Assembly: GCF_011064615.1 (NCBI RefSeq)
Contig: NZ_JAALJH010000036.1
Span: 1 to 64,000 of the forward strand
DNA from: Aquisphaera insulae
GTDB lineage: Bacteria; Planctomycetota; Planctomycetia; Isosphaerales; Isosphaeraceae
Length of the DNA: 64,000 nucleotides
Direction of reading: 5' to 3'
The stretch's first letter is position 1, and each line of letters starts with the position of its first letter. A program made the translations under genes and the position numbers. The notes beneath the pieces are model-generated. The model had not been told where the DNA came from. It did no database searches and saw only the letters and a program-made list of their open reading frames with translations. Shown here piece by piece: positions 44,839 through 53,930 of this stretch.

Positions 44839-45705
44839 ATGCTCGCCGTCATGACCGTCGCCGACCAGGCCCGGACGAAGTCGACCTATGGCCTCCAGTG
44901 GAACCGATTCCGGATCCTCCGACCCGAGGAGGACCGGGCCACGTTCCGGAATCGGACGGCCCTGACCGCGGACGAGCTCGCGGGTCGGGTCGTCCTCGAC
45001 GCCGGGTGCGGCATGGGGAGGTATCTCCGGATGGCCGCGGAGCTCGGGCCGAGGATCGTCGTGGGGATGGACCTGAGCGAGGCGACCCGCGCGGCGACCC
45101 AGTTGACCTCGGACCTGCACACGGTCGCGGTCGTCCGCGGCGACCTGCTCCGGCTGCCGTTCGCTCCCGGCTCGTTCGATCACATCTATTCGATCGGGGT
45201 GCTCGATCACACGCCCGATCCCCGGGCCGCGTTCCTCGGCCTGGCGAGGCTGCTGAAACCGGGCGGGCGGATCGCGATCTGGATCTACCGGAAGGAGCGG
45301 CCCGCGGTGGAGCGGATCATGGACGTCCACCGGGCGATCTCCCGCCGCCTCCCCCTGGGGCTCCTGCTCGGGCTCTCGAAGGCCGCCGCGCCGATCGGGG
45401 GCCTGAAGCGGCGACTGATGGGCAGCCGGGCCTGGATCGTGCAGCGGGCCGGCGTGGCGCTCCACCTGGCCACGATCGGGGTGTCCATGCACCCGGATCC
45501 GGAGGTCCGCGTCTGCGACACCCTGGACTGGTACGCGCCCGGGTTCCTCTCGCGGCACACCGCGGACGAGGTCCGGGGATGGTTCCGCGCCGCCGGCCTG
45601 GTCGAGATCGAGGACCTCTCCGCCCTCCAAACGTTCTTCCACGAAGGCCAGGGACATGGGATCAACCTCGCGGGCCGGAGGCCCTCGGAGGTTTCCAGCG
45701 CTTGA
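44839..45705 (+). CDS. Class I SAM-dependent methyltransferase
   Basis: A 288-residue methyltransferase. Motif I is VVLDAGCGMGRYL (~51-63), the acidic loop is VGMDLSEAT, motif IV/post-I is FDHIYSIGVLDHTPDP and motif VI is LARLLKPGGRIAIWIY, as in the Methyltransf_11 group. A middle helical region and the C-terminal FLSRHTADEVRGWFRAAGLVEIEDL complete the fold. The start may be ATG 44839 or 44851; neither has a strong ribosome-binding site. Nearby GT9 genes suggest a possible cell-surface role, but this is only context. Confidence 0.85.
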   Translation: MLAVMTVADQARTKSTYGLQWNRFRILRPEEDRATFRNRTALTADELAGRVVLDAGCGMGRYLRMAAELGPRIVVGMDLSEATRAATQLTSDLHTVAVVRGDLLRLPFAPGSFDHIYSIGVLDHTPDPRAAFLGLARLLKPGGRIAIWIYRKERPAVERIMDVHRAISRRLPLGLLLGLSKAAAPIGGLKRRLMGSRAWIVQRAGVALHLATIGVSMHPDPEVRVCDTLDWYAPGFLSRHTADEVRGWFRAAGLVEIEDLSALQTFFHEGQGHGINLAGRRPSEVSSA

Positions 45706-45852
45706 CCCTGAAGATGAGGCGAACCTAAGATCAAGGGGTACGAGTCGAGGGACCTTCGGCACCGGGTGTCATCTCACGACCCGGTCCGCACCCGGCTCGG
45801 CCATCATTGCATATTTCTTCGCTGGTCCGCTCATCCGGAGTTATCGACTATC

Positions 45853-46959
45853 ATGATGCGGTGGGTCATTCTGAGCGTGGCCGTCGTCCTCCTGGCCGGT
45901 GTGGCGACGGTCGTGACGCAGCTTGTCGGTGGGTCGAGCGCCGAGTGGGACCTGCCGGCCGTCCCGAAAACGAAGGGGCCGCAGCCCAAGGTGGTCGTCG
46001 AGGGCCAGCTCACGTACGAGTTCGGCGACATGGCCACCCAGAAGACGGGCACCCGCAAGTGGGTCGTCAAGAATGAGGGCGAGGGGGACCTGGACATCTA
46101 CCTCGGCGCCTCGAGCTGCATGTGCACGGTGGGCAAGCTCAAGAAGGAAGGCTCCAAGGAGACCATCAAGCCGGGCGAATCCACCGAGGTCGAGGTCGAG
46201 TGGAAGACCAAGGACCAGGTGGGCGAGTACGGCAAGAACGTGACAATCACCACGAACGACCCGACCCGGCCCGAGTTCAAGCTCGGCGTCCACGGCCAGG
46301 TGAGCGCCCCGGTGATGATCCTGCCCCAGCCGCTGGACGGCGTGGTGGCGGTCGGCTCGATCTCCACGGACAAGCCGTCCCAGATCTCGATCGCGGTCTT
46401 CTCGCCCAACCGACCCGATTTCAAGATCAGCAAGATCACCAGCTCCAAGCCCGATCTGATCACCCCGAACATCGTGCCCCTGACGGCCGAGGATCAGGCT
46501 CAGCTCAAGACCAAGGGGGGGCACCGCGTCAATCTGAACGTCAAGCCGGGGTTCGGCCAGGGCGAGTTCCGCGAGGAGCTGATCGTCGAGACCGATCATC
46601 CCGATGAGCCCAAGATCACCCTGACGCTCTCTGGAACGGCGACCGGCCCCGTCAGCGTCGTCCCGGCCCGCCTCCGCCTGATGGCGCTCGACGGCCGAGG
46701 GAACGCCAGCTCTCAGGTCAACCTCCTGGTCCGCGGAGGCCAGACCGCCAAGTTCACGGTGGCCCACAAGCCCGACAAGCTTGACGTCGATATCGTCCCC
46801 AACGACGCCCCGGGTGCCATGGGGCGATACCGGATGACCGTCTCGGTCCCCCCGGGTCTCCCGCCGGGCGTCGTCGAGGACACGATCATCCTCAAGACCG
46901 ACCTGCCGGGGGTCCCCGAGATCAAGGTCCCCGTGAGCATCGTCGTGGGTGCGGGCTGA
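45853..46959 (+). CDS. DUF1573 protein, membrane-anchored
   Basis: A 368-residue protein with one N-terminal hydrophobic segment (MRWVILSVAVVLLAGVATVVTQ), perhaps a signal anchor. A DUF1573 domain follows at ~75-155 (YEFGDMATQKTGTRKWVVKNEGEGDLDIYL with the SSCMCT cysteine pair and IKPGESTEVEVEW). Further Ig-like segments run to the end. DUF1573 domains are beta-sandwich folds of unknown role in exported bacterial proteins. It stands 264 bp before the tetraheme gene on the same strand. ATG at 45853 or 45856 are both possible. Confidence 0.85.
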   Translation: MMRWVILSVAVVLLAGVATVVTQLVGGSSAEWDLPAVPKTKGPQPKVVVEGQLTYEFGDMATQKTGTRKWVVKNEGEGDLDIYLGASSCMCTVGKLKKEGSKETIKPGESTEVEVEWKTKDQVGEYGKNVTITTNDPTRPEFKLGVHGQVSAPVMILPQPLDGVVAVGSISTDKPSQISIAVFSPNRPDFKISKITSSKPDLITPNIVPLTAEDQAQLKTKGGHRVNLNVKPGFGQGEFREELIVETDHPDEPKITLTLSGTATGPVSVVPARLRLMALDGRGNASSQVNLLVRGGQTAKFTVAHKPDKLDVDIVPNDAPGAMGRYRMTVSVPPGLPPGVVEDTIILKTDLPGVPEIKVPVSIVVGAG

Positions 46960-47222
46960 TACCCTCACCCTCGGACGACGGGCCCTTCGCCGACGCCTTG
47001 CTGCCTCCCCCGGCCGGCGACATCGCGGATCCGTGCGAGGTCGCGTCGTGCGCCCGCCGGTCGGCCCGAATTCTCCATGTTGACCATGCTCACGCGGGAG
47101 GGTCGATTGGACTTACCCGCGTGGTCCCCTGTCGCTAGAGTGGCGACGGCGGAAGGATCTCCGCCCCTGGACCGGGCTCGTCGGCTCGCCCGGTGCCGTA
47201 ATCGCTTCACGAAGGGATCACG

Positions 47223-48857
47223 ATGTCGCCTGCCGCCCCATCTCGGATGTGCCTGGTTGTCCTCTTCCTGGCTTGCGGGTTGACCCTCCCGGCGTGCTCG
47301 AAGTCCGAGGCACCCGGCACCCCTCCCGCGGCGCCCACGAAGGAGACCGCCAAGAACAGTCCGCCCGCGGGGAGCAGCGGGGATGGGATGTCGAAATCGG
47401 GCAAGCTCCTGGCGGACTGGCCCAAGCCGGCGGGGCTGCTGGTGATCTCGGGCGAGATGGACGGCTACCTCGAGCCGTGCGGGTGCACCCAGGGCCAGGT
47501 CGGCGGCCTGATCCGCCGGCTCGATTTCCTCGACCGTCTTCGCGCCCAGTACGGCCAGGTCGCCCTCATCGACCTGGGGAGCCTGATCAAGGATCCGGCC
47601 GCCGCCCGCGGCGGCTTCGAGCAGGCCAAGATCAAGTATGGGATCGCCCTCAAGGCCCTCTCCACGCTCAAGTACGACGCGATCGCCCTCAGCGCGGAGG
47701 ACCTCAAGATCGGGGTCATGGAAGCCTTCGGCCAGCTCCTGAACAACCTCAACGACCCGGCGAGGATCGTGGTCGCCAACGTGACGCCCGGCGCGGGTTT
47801 CGAGTCCAAGATCGAGGCCAGCCGGATCCTCCCCGCCGGATCGGTGAAGCTCGGCGTGACCGCGGTCATCGATCCGGAGCTCCTGGAGAAGCTGACGGAT
47901 CCGGACAAGAAGGAGCTGCTCGCCGCGATCAAGCGGCCGGATGAGGTCCTGGGCACCGTCCTCGCCGACATGGAGCCGAAGAGCGACTATCAGGTCCTGA
48001 TGGTCCAGGGGCCGCCCGAGTTGGCGAAGCGGCTGGCGACCTCGTACCCGGGCTTCGACGTCGTGGTCTCCGGCTCCCAGTTCGCCGATCCCGTGGACCG
48101 CGATCCCCTGATGCTCAACGGCGGCAAGACGATGGTCGTCCAGGTCGGCCGGCGGGGGAAATCGGTGGGCGCGGTCGGGTTCTTCGCCGACGGCGAACAG
48201 AAGATCCGCTATTACCTGTACTCCCTGGGCACCCGGCTCGACGGCCCCGGCACGGCCGTCAAGAAGGTCATCGAGGACGAATACCGCAGCATGCTCAAGG
48301 CGGCGGGGACCGTCGAGACCTTCCCGCGCCACGATTACACGGGGGGCTCCGCGGGCGCGACGTTCGTCGGTGCGGAGACGTGCAAGCAGTGCCATCCGAA
48401 CACCTTCGCCCGCTGGTCCACCACCAAGCACGCCCAGGCCTTCGTGTCGCTGGAGAAGGACCCCAAGCCGAATACGATCTTCGATGCCGAGTGCATAAGC
48501 TGCCATACGACGGGCTTCGAATACACCTCGGGCTGGAAGTCCGAGGCCGCGACCCCGCACCTGAAGGGGAACCAGTGCGAGAACTGCCACGGGCCCGGCT
48601 CGCGGCACATCGCCAACCCGGACGACCTCGCGGCCAGGACCCCCATGAAGATCACCGCCGAGCAGGCGGACAAGGGCCGGATGTGCATCCGCTGCCACGA
48701 CGAGGACAATTCCCCCAAGTTCACGTTCGCGACCTTCTACGGCCAGATCGTCCACAAGGGCCTGGACGAGTACAAGGACCCGAAGGTCCACCAGCCGGTG
48801 ACCCCCCGGGGCGCACCCAAGCCGGGGGCCGCCGCCGCCGCCGCGGCCGGGAAGTGA
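47223..48857 (+). CDS. Lipoprotein with nucleotidase-like domain and tetraheme cytochrome c domain
   Basis: A 544-residue exported protein. Lipobox LPAC follows a short signal peptide. Residues ~65-370 have a metallophosphatase/5'-nucleotidase-like order (GLLVISGEMDGYLEPCGCTQGQVGGLIRRLDFL, VALIDLGS, KYDAIALSAEDL, VVVSGSQF) in which several metal ligands look altered. The C-terminal part holds four CxxCH haem sites at about 387, 424, 452 and 488 (CKQCH, CISCH, CENCH, CIRCH), like cytochrome c554-type electron carriers. The fusion suggests redox or metal chemistry in the periplasm. ATG at 47223 is preceded by AAGGG. Confidence 0.85.
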   Translation: MSPAAPSRMCLVVLFLACGLTLPACSKSEAPGTPPAAPTKETAKNSPPAGSSGDGMSKSGKLLADWPKPAGLLVISGEMDGYLEPCGCTQGQVGGLIRRLDFLDRLRAQYGQVALIDLGSLIKDPAAARGGFEQAKIKYGIALKALSTLKYDAIALSAEDLKIGVMEAFGQLLNNLNDPARIVVANVTPGAGFESKIEASRILPAGSVKLGVTAVIDPELLEKLTDPDKKELLAAIKRPDEVLGTVLADMEPKSDYQVLMVQGPPELAKRLATSYPGFDVVVSGSQFADPVDRDPLMLNGGKTMVVQVGRRGKSVGAVGFFADGEQKIRYYLYSLGTRLDGPGTAVKKVIEDEYRSMLKAAGTVETFPRHDYTGGSAGATFVGAETCKQCHPNTFARWSTTKHAQAFVSLEKDPKPNTIFDAECISCHTTGFEYTSGWKSEAATPHLKGNQCENCHGPGSRHIANPDDLAARTPMKITAEQADKGRMCIRCHDEDNSPKFTFATFYGQIVHKGLDEYKDPKVHQPVTPRGAPKPGAAAAAAAGK

Positions 48858-48902
48858 ATCGCGTGGTCGAAACGCCAGAGCCTCGAGCAGGAAGCCTCGC
48901 CG

Positions 48903-49259
48903 ATGAGTGAACCCTCCGCATCGCCGGTCCTCGCCTCCGTCCCCGAATCCACCCGCTGGGAGCGGCTGACGGCCAAGTATCGGGAAGACCATCGCAACCC
49001 GGTGAACCACGCCCTCCACGTCGGTGTCGGCTGGCCGATCATGGCGCTCGCCGTGATCCTGATCCCGTTCCGCCCCTGGTGGTCGCTGGGGCTCTTCTTC
49101 CTGTCGTACGGGATCATGTGGACCGGGCATTTCGTCTTCGAGCGGAATCTGCCCACGGTCTTCCGCCATCCGAGCACGCCGTTCGTGATGGCCTGGGTGG
49201 TGATCCGCCAGATGGCCCGGGGCGCTCGCAATATCCTGACCGGCAACCCGACTCGCTAA
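48903..49259 (+). CDS. Mpo1-like (DUF962) membrane protein
   Basis: A 118-residue protein with the DUF962 pattern: TRWERLTAKYREDHRNPVNHALHVGVGWPIM, then two or three hydrophobic segments and GHFVFERNLPTVFRHP. Yeast Mpo1, of this family, is an iron-dependent alpha-oxidation dioxygenase of 2-hydroxy fatty acids; conserved histidines are present (NHALH, TGHF). It lies 45 bp after the tetraheme gene and 10 bp before the next, so the three are probably co-transcribed. Confidence 0.8.
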   Translation: MSEPSASPVLASVPESTRWERLTAKYREDHRNPVNHALHVGVGWPIMALAVILIPFRPWWSLGLFFLSYGIMWTGHFVFERNLPTVFRHPSTPFVMAWVVIRQMARGARNILTGNPTR

Positions 49260-49269
49260 GGAAACCAAG

Positions 49270-49602
49270 ATGGCCGACACGATCAACTACGAGGATTTCG
49301 CCAAGCTGGAGCTGCGTGTGGCCCGGGTCGTGGAGGCCCGGCCGCATCCCAATGCGGACAAACTGCTGCTCCTGCAGGTGGACATCGGCGACGAGCAGAA
49401 GCAGATCGTCGCCGGGATCCGGCAGCACTACACGCCGGAGCAGCTCATCGGCAAGCGGATCGTCATCGTCAACAACCTGGCGCCCGCGATGCTCCGCGGC
49501 GAGACCAGCCAGGGCATGCTCCTGGCGGCCACGTCCGGCGACAAGGTGATCGTCCTCACGCCCGACGATCCGGAGTGCGTCCCCGGGGCGAAGGTGAAGT
49601 GA
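49270..49602 (+). CDS. MetG C-terminal-like tRNA-binding domain protein
   Basis: A 110-residue OB-fold protein nearly identical in pattern to the C-terminal domain of methionyl-tRNA synthetase: YEDFAKLELRVARVVEARPHPNADKLLLLQVDIG, RQIVAGIRQHY-like KQIVAGIRQHYTPEQLIGKRIVIVNNLAP and LRGETSQGMLLAA. Free-standing copies bind tRNA and may assist synthetases or act as chaperones. AAGGAAACCAAG precedes the ATG. It follows the DUF962 gene by 10 bp. Confidence 0.9.
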   Translation: MADTINYEDFAKLELRVARVVEARPHPNADKLLLLQVDIGDEQKQIVAGIRQHYTPEQLIGKRIVIVNNLAPAMLRGETSQGMLLAATSGDKVIVLTPDDPECVPGAKVK

Positions 49603-49646
49603 GGCCGCCCGGATCCGCCGGCCGGGCCCGGTCGGGGCCCTGATCC

Positions 49647-51311
49647 TCACAGATCCCAGATCCTGCGACCGTCCATGAAGCAGGAGATGATCCCGTCCTC
49701 GCTGACCTTGAGGACCGGGCCGAAACGGCTCGCGACGAGGGCGGCCGTCGTCCGGGCGCCCTCGGCGACGGGCGGATCCGTACCGGGACCGGTGCCCTCG
49801 GCGTCGAGCCCGCGGGCATCGTGGCGGAGGATCGCGCCGAACGCGATCAGCCGCCCGGCCGAGTCGGTGACGAGGGCCCCGTCGATGCTCGCCAGCGCCT
49901 CCAGGACGGCCGGAGCCAGCTCCATGACGCGGGCCCCGCGGGCCAGGTAGTGGATCGAGCGTTTCGAGAGCGGGGAATCGGCCGCGGCGGCCGAGGGCCT
50001 GCGCGTCGGATCGCCGATTCGGGTGCCCGAGTTCTCATCCACGGTCAGCCCATGGAGCGTGAAGAGATGCGACGGGGATTCGGCCTCGTCGTCGCACGGC
50101 GATACGGCCGGCGATCCCTCCACGAGGTCCTGCACCGAGATCAGGTTGCCGACGGCCCGGTCCGCCTCTTCCACGACGACCAGGAGGCCCCCCTGACGCT
50201 CCTCGGCCAGGTCGAGCGCGGTCTGGAAGAGCCGGCGGGCGAGTCCCGGGTTCCTCACCGCGCGGGACCATTCGGCGAACCGGGTCTCCGGATCCTGGAC
50301 CCGCCAGCGGCCCTGGGCGAAGACGAACGCCTGGACACCCTGCGCGAAGACCTTGATCTCCTGGTTGGGGCTGAGCACCAGGCAGATGTGCCCCGAGCCC
50401 TGCGTGGCCAGGGCATGAGACTCGTAAACGCGAGGACACGGGACCGGGAGCGCGGATCCGCGACCTCGCTCGGCCGCTCCGGCCGATGGTCCCGCGTTCG
50501 GGTCCGCGATCCGCAGGCCGCGGCCGCGGCGCGTTCGTGCCCAGCGCTGGATGTCGATGACCTCCTCCAGGCGCCCCTGCTCATCGACGAGGTAGAGGGT
50601 CCGCCGGCCGTCGCAGAGGCGGTGGAGCGTCCGGAGCGCCGTCAATTCCACGCCGAAGGGCATGGCCTCCGTCGCGGCCGGTCGAGCGTCGTGGGGCGAG
50701 GATGCCGCGGGAGGCCCGAGGATCAGCGCGCCGGTCGCGACCCGCCGGTTCTCATAGGTGGAGAGCGCCATCGTCCGGAGGGTCAGGATGGCCTCCGCGA
50801 TTCGGCTCGAGAAGGTGCTCGGGGAAGCGTAGGGCCCCGGCTCCACCGAGGCGGCGACGTAGTGATCCTCCGGCATCCCCCGGCGCAACTGGAGCAGGGA
50901 GACCTCCGAGGAGCGGAAGAGGATCCGGAAATAGAGGCTCATCACGAGGCCGATCGCCCGGATCAGGTCCCGATCGCGGGGCCCGAGGGCCGCGTGGGAC
51001 GGGACGCTGATCCGATACCGGCAACCGAAGAGGGACACCCGCAAGGTATTGGGCGGCCACGCATCGTCCTCCTCGATCCGGAAATCGAGCGAGATCTCGG
51101 CCCCTTCCGCGATCCGACGCGGGGGCGAAAGCTCGCCGGCCAAGCCCAGGTCCTGGTCCCGTTCCAGCGTGCTCCCGGGATAGAACGAGAGGAGGTCACG
51201 TCGGAACGATCCGAGGAAGACGTCGATGAAATGCCCGGGATCTTGCAAGAAGCCGCGCCCTCCGGCACGAGGGGCGGGGCGGGCTGCGGCGGGCTGGATC
51301 GGCAGCGACAT
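49647..51311 (-). CDS. DisA_N/DAC-like putative nucleotide-sensor protein
   Basis: A 554-residue soluble protein. The C-terminal ~180 residues follow the diadenylate-cyclase (DisA_N) pattern: LFQTALDLAEERQGGLLVVVEEADRA, SIDGALVTDSAGRLIAFGAIL with the DGA motif at D477-A479, and GARTTAALVASRFGPVLKVSEDGIISCF. The catalytic RHR of cyclases is replaced by R520-T-T, so cyclase activity is doubtful; the fold fits the DACN-type sensor families described by comparative genomics. The N-terminal 370 residues are alpha/beta without a recognised domain. ATG at 51311 is preferred with GAGGAGGGG about eight bases ahead. It is divergent from nothing and converges on the tRNA-binding gene. Confidence 0.7.
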   Translation of the reverse strand: MSLPIQPAAARPAPRAGGRGFLQDPGHFIDVFLGSFRRDLLSFYPGSTLERDQDLGLAGELSPPRRIAEGAEISLDFRIEEDDAWPPNTLRVSLFGCRYRISVPSHAALGPRDRDLIRAIGLVMSLYFRILFRSSEVSLLQLRRGMPEDHYVAASVEPGPYASPSTFSSRIAEAILTLRTMALSTYENRRVATGALILGPPAASSPHDARPAATEAMPFGVELTALRTLHRLCDGRRTLYLVDEQGRLEEVIDIQRWARTRRGRGLRIADPNAGPSAGAAERGRGSALPVPCPRVYESHALATQGSGHICLVLSPNQEIKVFAQGVQAFVFAQGRWRVQDPETRFAEWSRAVRNPGLARRLFQTALDLAEERQGGLLVVVEEADRAVGNLISVQDLVEGSPAVSPCDDEAESPSHLFTLHGLTVDENSGTRIGDPTRRPSAAAADSPLSKRSIHYLARGARVMELAPAVLEALASIDGALVTDSAGRLIAFGAILRHDARGLDAEGTGPGTDPPVAEGARTTAALVASRFGPVLKVSEDGIISCFMDGRRIWDL

Positions 51312-51423
51312 CGCAGGCCCCTCCTCGGTCGAGAACTCGAGACGCCAGAGTCCCCCTCGTCCGGCCGGATCATAGCGGATTCCTTCGGGGGGGAAAGTCG
51401 GATCGCGGATCGAGGACGCGGCG

Positions 51424-52416
51424 TCACCGCCAACCGCTCTTGGTCCGGGACGATCGGGACGGCTTGGCGGCGGTCCGCCCTTCGCGGCCCGAGGCCGTGG
51501 CGACCCGGTCATCCCCCGAGCCACGGGACGACTTCCGTTTCGCCAGCCCCGGCTTCACCAGGTTCCACGACTCGCCGTTGCTGACGATCGTGACGGTCCC
51601 GCGCTGGTCGGTCCTCAGGAGCGGGATCCCCTCGCGACGCAGCAACGAGACGGTCTCCGAATGAGGGTGGCCGTACGAGTTCCCCGTGGCCAGGCTGGCC
51701 ACGGCGATCTCGGGGCGGACCAGGTCCAGCAGGCCCTCGTCGGTCCCATTCCGACTGCCGTGATGCGCCAGCTTGAGGACCGTACACTCGCGGAGCAGAT
51801 CCGGGTTCTTCGAGACCCACGTCGCGCGCTCGGTTTCCTCGCTGTCCCCGGTCATCAGGACCGAGAATCCGCCGTAATCGAGCCGGACGCCGATGGAGTT
51901 GTCGTTCTCCTCGTCGGTGCTGTACGGGGGCTGCGGCAGGATCGTCAGGAGCACGGACCCGAGCTCGATCCGGCGGGGTTTCGCCGTCGGCTCGATCGAG
52001 GTGATCCCCTGGTCCCGGACCGCCTCCAGGACCTTCAGGAAGGACTTGGTGGTGTGGGACGAGCCGGTGACGACGAAGTACTTCGGCTTGAACTCCCGGA
52101 CGACCCGCTCCATCCCCCCGAAGTGGTCGAGGTGGTGGTGCGTGAGGATCGCGATGTCCACCGAATCGATCCCCCGCGACTTGAGATGGGCCGCGGTGGC
52201 GTCCCGGGTGGGCCCGGCGTCGATCAGGGCGACCTTGCCCTCCGGCGAGCGGATGAGGATCGAATCCCCCTGGCCGACGTCCAGGAAGTCGACGATCAGC
52301 GGCCTGGACGCGGGCGGGGCGGGGCCCTCATCCTGGCCCCGGGCAGGGAGCCCGCCAGCCGCCGCGAGAGCGAGGCCGAGGACGACCAGATATCGCAACG
52401 GCTTGAGGAATTTCAC
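51424..52416 (-). CDS. Exported ComEC-like metallo-beta-lactamase-fold hydrolase
   Basis: A 330-residue protein with an N-terminal signal (YLVVLGLALAAAGGLPARGQ) and a complete MBL-fold core: DFLDVGQGDSILIRSPEG, LIDAGPT, ILTHHHLDHFGGM (HxHxDH), MTGDSEETE and KLAHHGSRNGTDEGLL, as in the hydrolase domain of ComEC/Rec2. The tail is basic (RKSSRGSGDDR...SRSSRTKSGWR), suiting nucleic acid. GTG at 52416 overlaps the DUF3006 stop as GTGA. It is likely an extracellular or periplasmic nuclease-like enzyme; the substrate is inferred from family only. Confidence 0.88.
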   Translation of the reverse strand: MKFLKPLRYLVVLGLALAAAGGLPARGQDEGPAPPASRPLIVDFLDVGQGDSILIRSPEGKVALIDAGPTRDATAAHLKSRGIDSVDIAILTHHHLDHFGGMERVVREFKPKYFVVTGSSHTTKSFLKVLEAVRDQGITSIEPTAKPRRIELGSVLLTILPQPPYSTDEENDNSIGVRLDYGGFSVLMTGDSEETERATWVSKNPDLLRECTVLKLAHHGSRNGTDEGLLDLVRPEIAVASLATGNSYGHPHSETVSLLRREGIPLLRTDQRGTVTIVSNGESWNLVKPGLAKRKSSRGSGDDRVATASGREGRTAAKPSRSSRTKSGWR

Positions 52417-52658
52417 AGCTTGATATCACCTCCCGGATCGGTCGCGCGGAGCTCCGCCTGGACCTTCCGCGTGTCGTCCGCCAGCTTCCGCGTCGCCCCC
52501 TCGTCCCGCTCCAGCGAGAGCCGCAGCACGTCGCCGGCCTTGGCGCCGGCGGGGAGCAGCGAGCGGGGGACGTCGATCGACTCGCCCCCGTCGGTCACCA
52601 GCACGGCGACGGACTTATCCTTCCCCTCGAAGCGGTCGAGGGAGACGGTCGTTTGCAC
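52413..52658 (-). CDS. DUF3006 small protein
   Basis: An 81-residue protein with the DUF3006 pattern: VSLDRFEGKDKSVAVLVTDGGESIDVPRSLLPAGAKAGDVL. The family is often found beside ComEC-like MBL proteins, as here, and is unstudied. GTG at 52658 is preceded by GTGGAG. The stop overlaps the next start by four bases, so expression of the two is coupled. Confidence 0.8.
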   Translation of the reverse strand: MQTTVSLDRFEGKDKSVAVLVTDGGESIDVPRSLLPAGAKAGDVLRLSLERDEGATRKLADDTRKVQAELRATDPGGDIKL

Positions 52659-52676
52659 CGTGAAATCTCCACAGGA

Positions 52677-53402
52677 TTACTTGATGAGGATGGACCGATC
52701 GGCGGACCCGCGGGCGACCCGGGCGGCCGACGCGTCGGCGACCGAGCGGAGCCGTTCCGACTTGAAGGCGATCCGGTTCCGGGGCGAGTTGAGCGAGTCC
52801 GACCGCTGGCCGACGACCTCGAGCGCGTGGTCGCCGCTGGAGAGGGGGAACTTGCCGGGCTCGGGGAGGGCCATCTTCAGCTCGCGGCGATCGAAGAGGC
52901 CCCCCTTGCGGTCCCAGACCTGGACGACGATCTCGTCCTCGGGGTTCCACTCGACCTCGAACGGGCGGACGCTGAACGACGCCACCAGGTCATCCTTGCC
53001 CGCGACGACGAGGTTCTCGCCGAACGTCTTGCTCTCCCAGACGATCGCCTGCTTGCCGGCGGGGTCGATCCGGACGACGCGGGCCTGCATGTCCACGGTG
53101 CGCCCGGGCTTGAAGAGCTTGGGGTCGAGCTGGATCTCGTCGATCTTGACCCGGAAGACGCCCGGCTGCTTGGGATCGTCACGCGCGATCGCGCCGGTGA
53201 CCACGCCCGTGAGGCGGTCCTTGATCTCCGCCACCGGGGTATCGGCCTGCGGCTCCTGGCCCGTGATCTTGGTGTAGACCGCCCGGAGGATCGGCCGGTC
53301 CTTGAACGCCCAGCCTCCGGCCCCGGCCCCGCCGGTGAGCAGCATGGCCAGCACGGCCCAGATCTTCTTCAGCAGCGGCCAGCGCTTCTTCTTCGTCGCC
53401 AC
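52677..53402 (-). CDS. Membrane-anchored protein of unknown function
   Basis: A 241-residue protein that I do not recognise. It has a Lys/Arg-rich start, one hydrophobic helix (IWAVLAMLLTGGAGAGGWAF, ~13-32) and a beta-rich exterior part (EIKDRLTGVVTGAI..., GVFRVKIDEIQLDPKLFKPGRTVDMQARVV...). The last section has VVQVWDRKGGLFDRRELKMAL, recalling C2-like or Ig-like folds. GTG at 53402 is selected since GAGGAG lies nine bases ahead; ATG at 53444 would translate that site as Glu-Glu and is second choice. It is 18 bp before DUF3006, so three genes form one operon. Confidence 0.6.
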   Translation of the reverse strand: MATKKKRWPLLKKIWAVLAMLLTGGAGAGGWAFKDRPILRAVYTKITGQEPQADTPVAEIKDRLTGVVTGAIARDDPKQPGVFRVKIDEIQLDPKLFKPGRTVDMQARVVRIDPAGKQAIVWESKTFGENLVVAGKDDLVASFSVRPFEVEWNPEDEIVVQVWDRKGGLFDRRELKMALPEPGKFPLSSGDHALEVVGQRSDSLNSPRNRIAFKSERLRSVADASAARVARGSADRSILIK

Positions 53403-53930
53403 GATGGCAGACTCCTCGTCCGTGAGATGTTCCGCCCCGGCCATCCCGGCCGGGTTTCCTCTTCAAGGCGATGTGAGCGGTCGGCGTCGCCGGCCGGAGA
53501 CCGAAGCCCCCCGCGACCTGCGCACGATGTCGGGGTCGAAGTGATGCCGGCGGGTTATATCATGAGCCGGTGGGTCGTCAATCGCATTCTCGTGAATTGC
53601 GGCCCGCGAGGCGAGCCGCCCTCGGGCTGGCGGCCCATGGGCCCTTCCCCTGGGCCTTCACCCTTCTAACCGTCCGCCCGATCCCAGATTCGTGGCGGTT
53701 CGACTATCGGACAGATGTCGCATTGATTCCGGGTACCTTTCCCCCATGGGGTGCAAGGGAATCAGGATTGCCGGATCGTCATCAAGGTAGACCGGCGTTA
53801 CGCTTCGGCTCCCCCCTTCAGGGCCCCTTGTCCATCGGTGCACTCACCCTGTGGCCGGGAGAAGTCCACGGGGCGGTTGGAGTCATGTAGGGTTTTCGGC
53901 TGAAGCCTTGTCGGCGTGATCTCAGAGCGG

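Noticed and set aside
49647..51311. Active diadenylate cyclase
   Set aside because: The RHR catalytic motif is replaced by RTT, so only a DAC-like fold is claimed.
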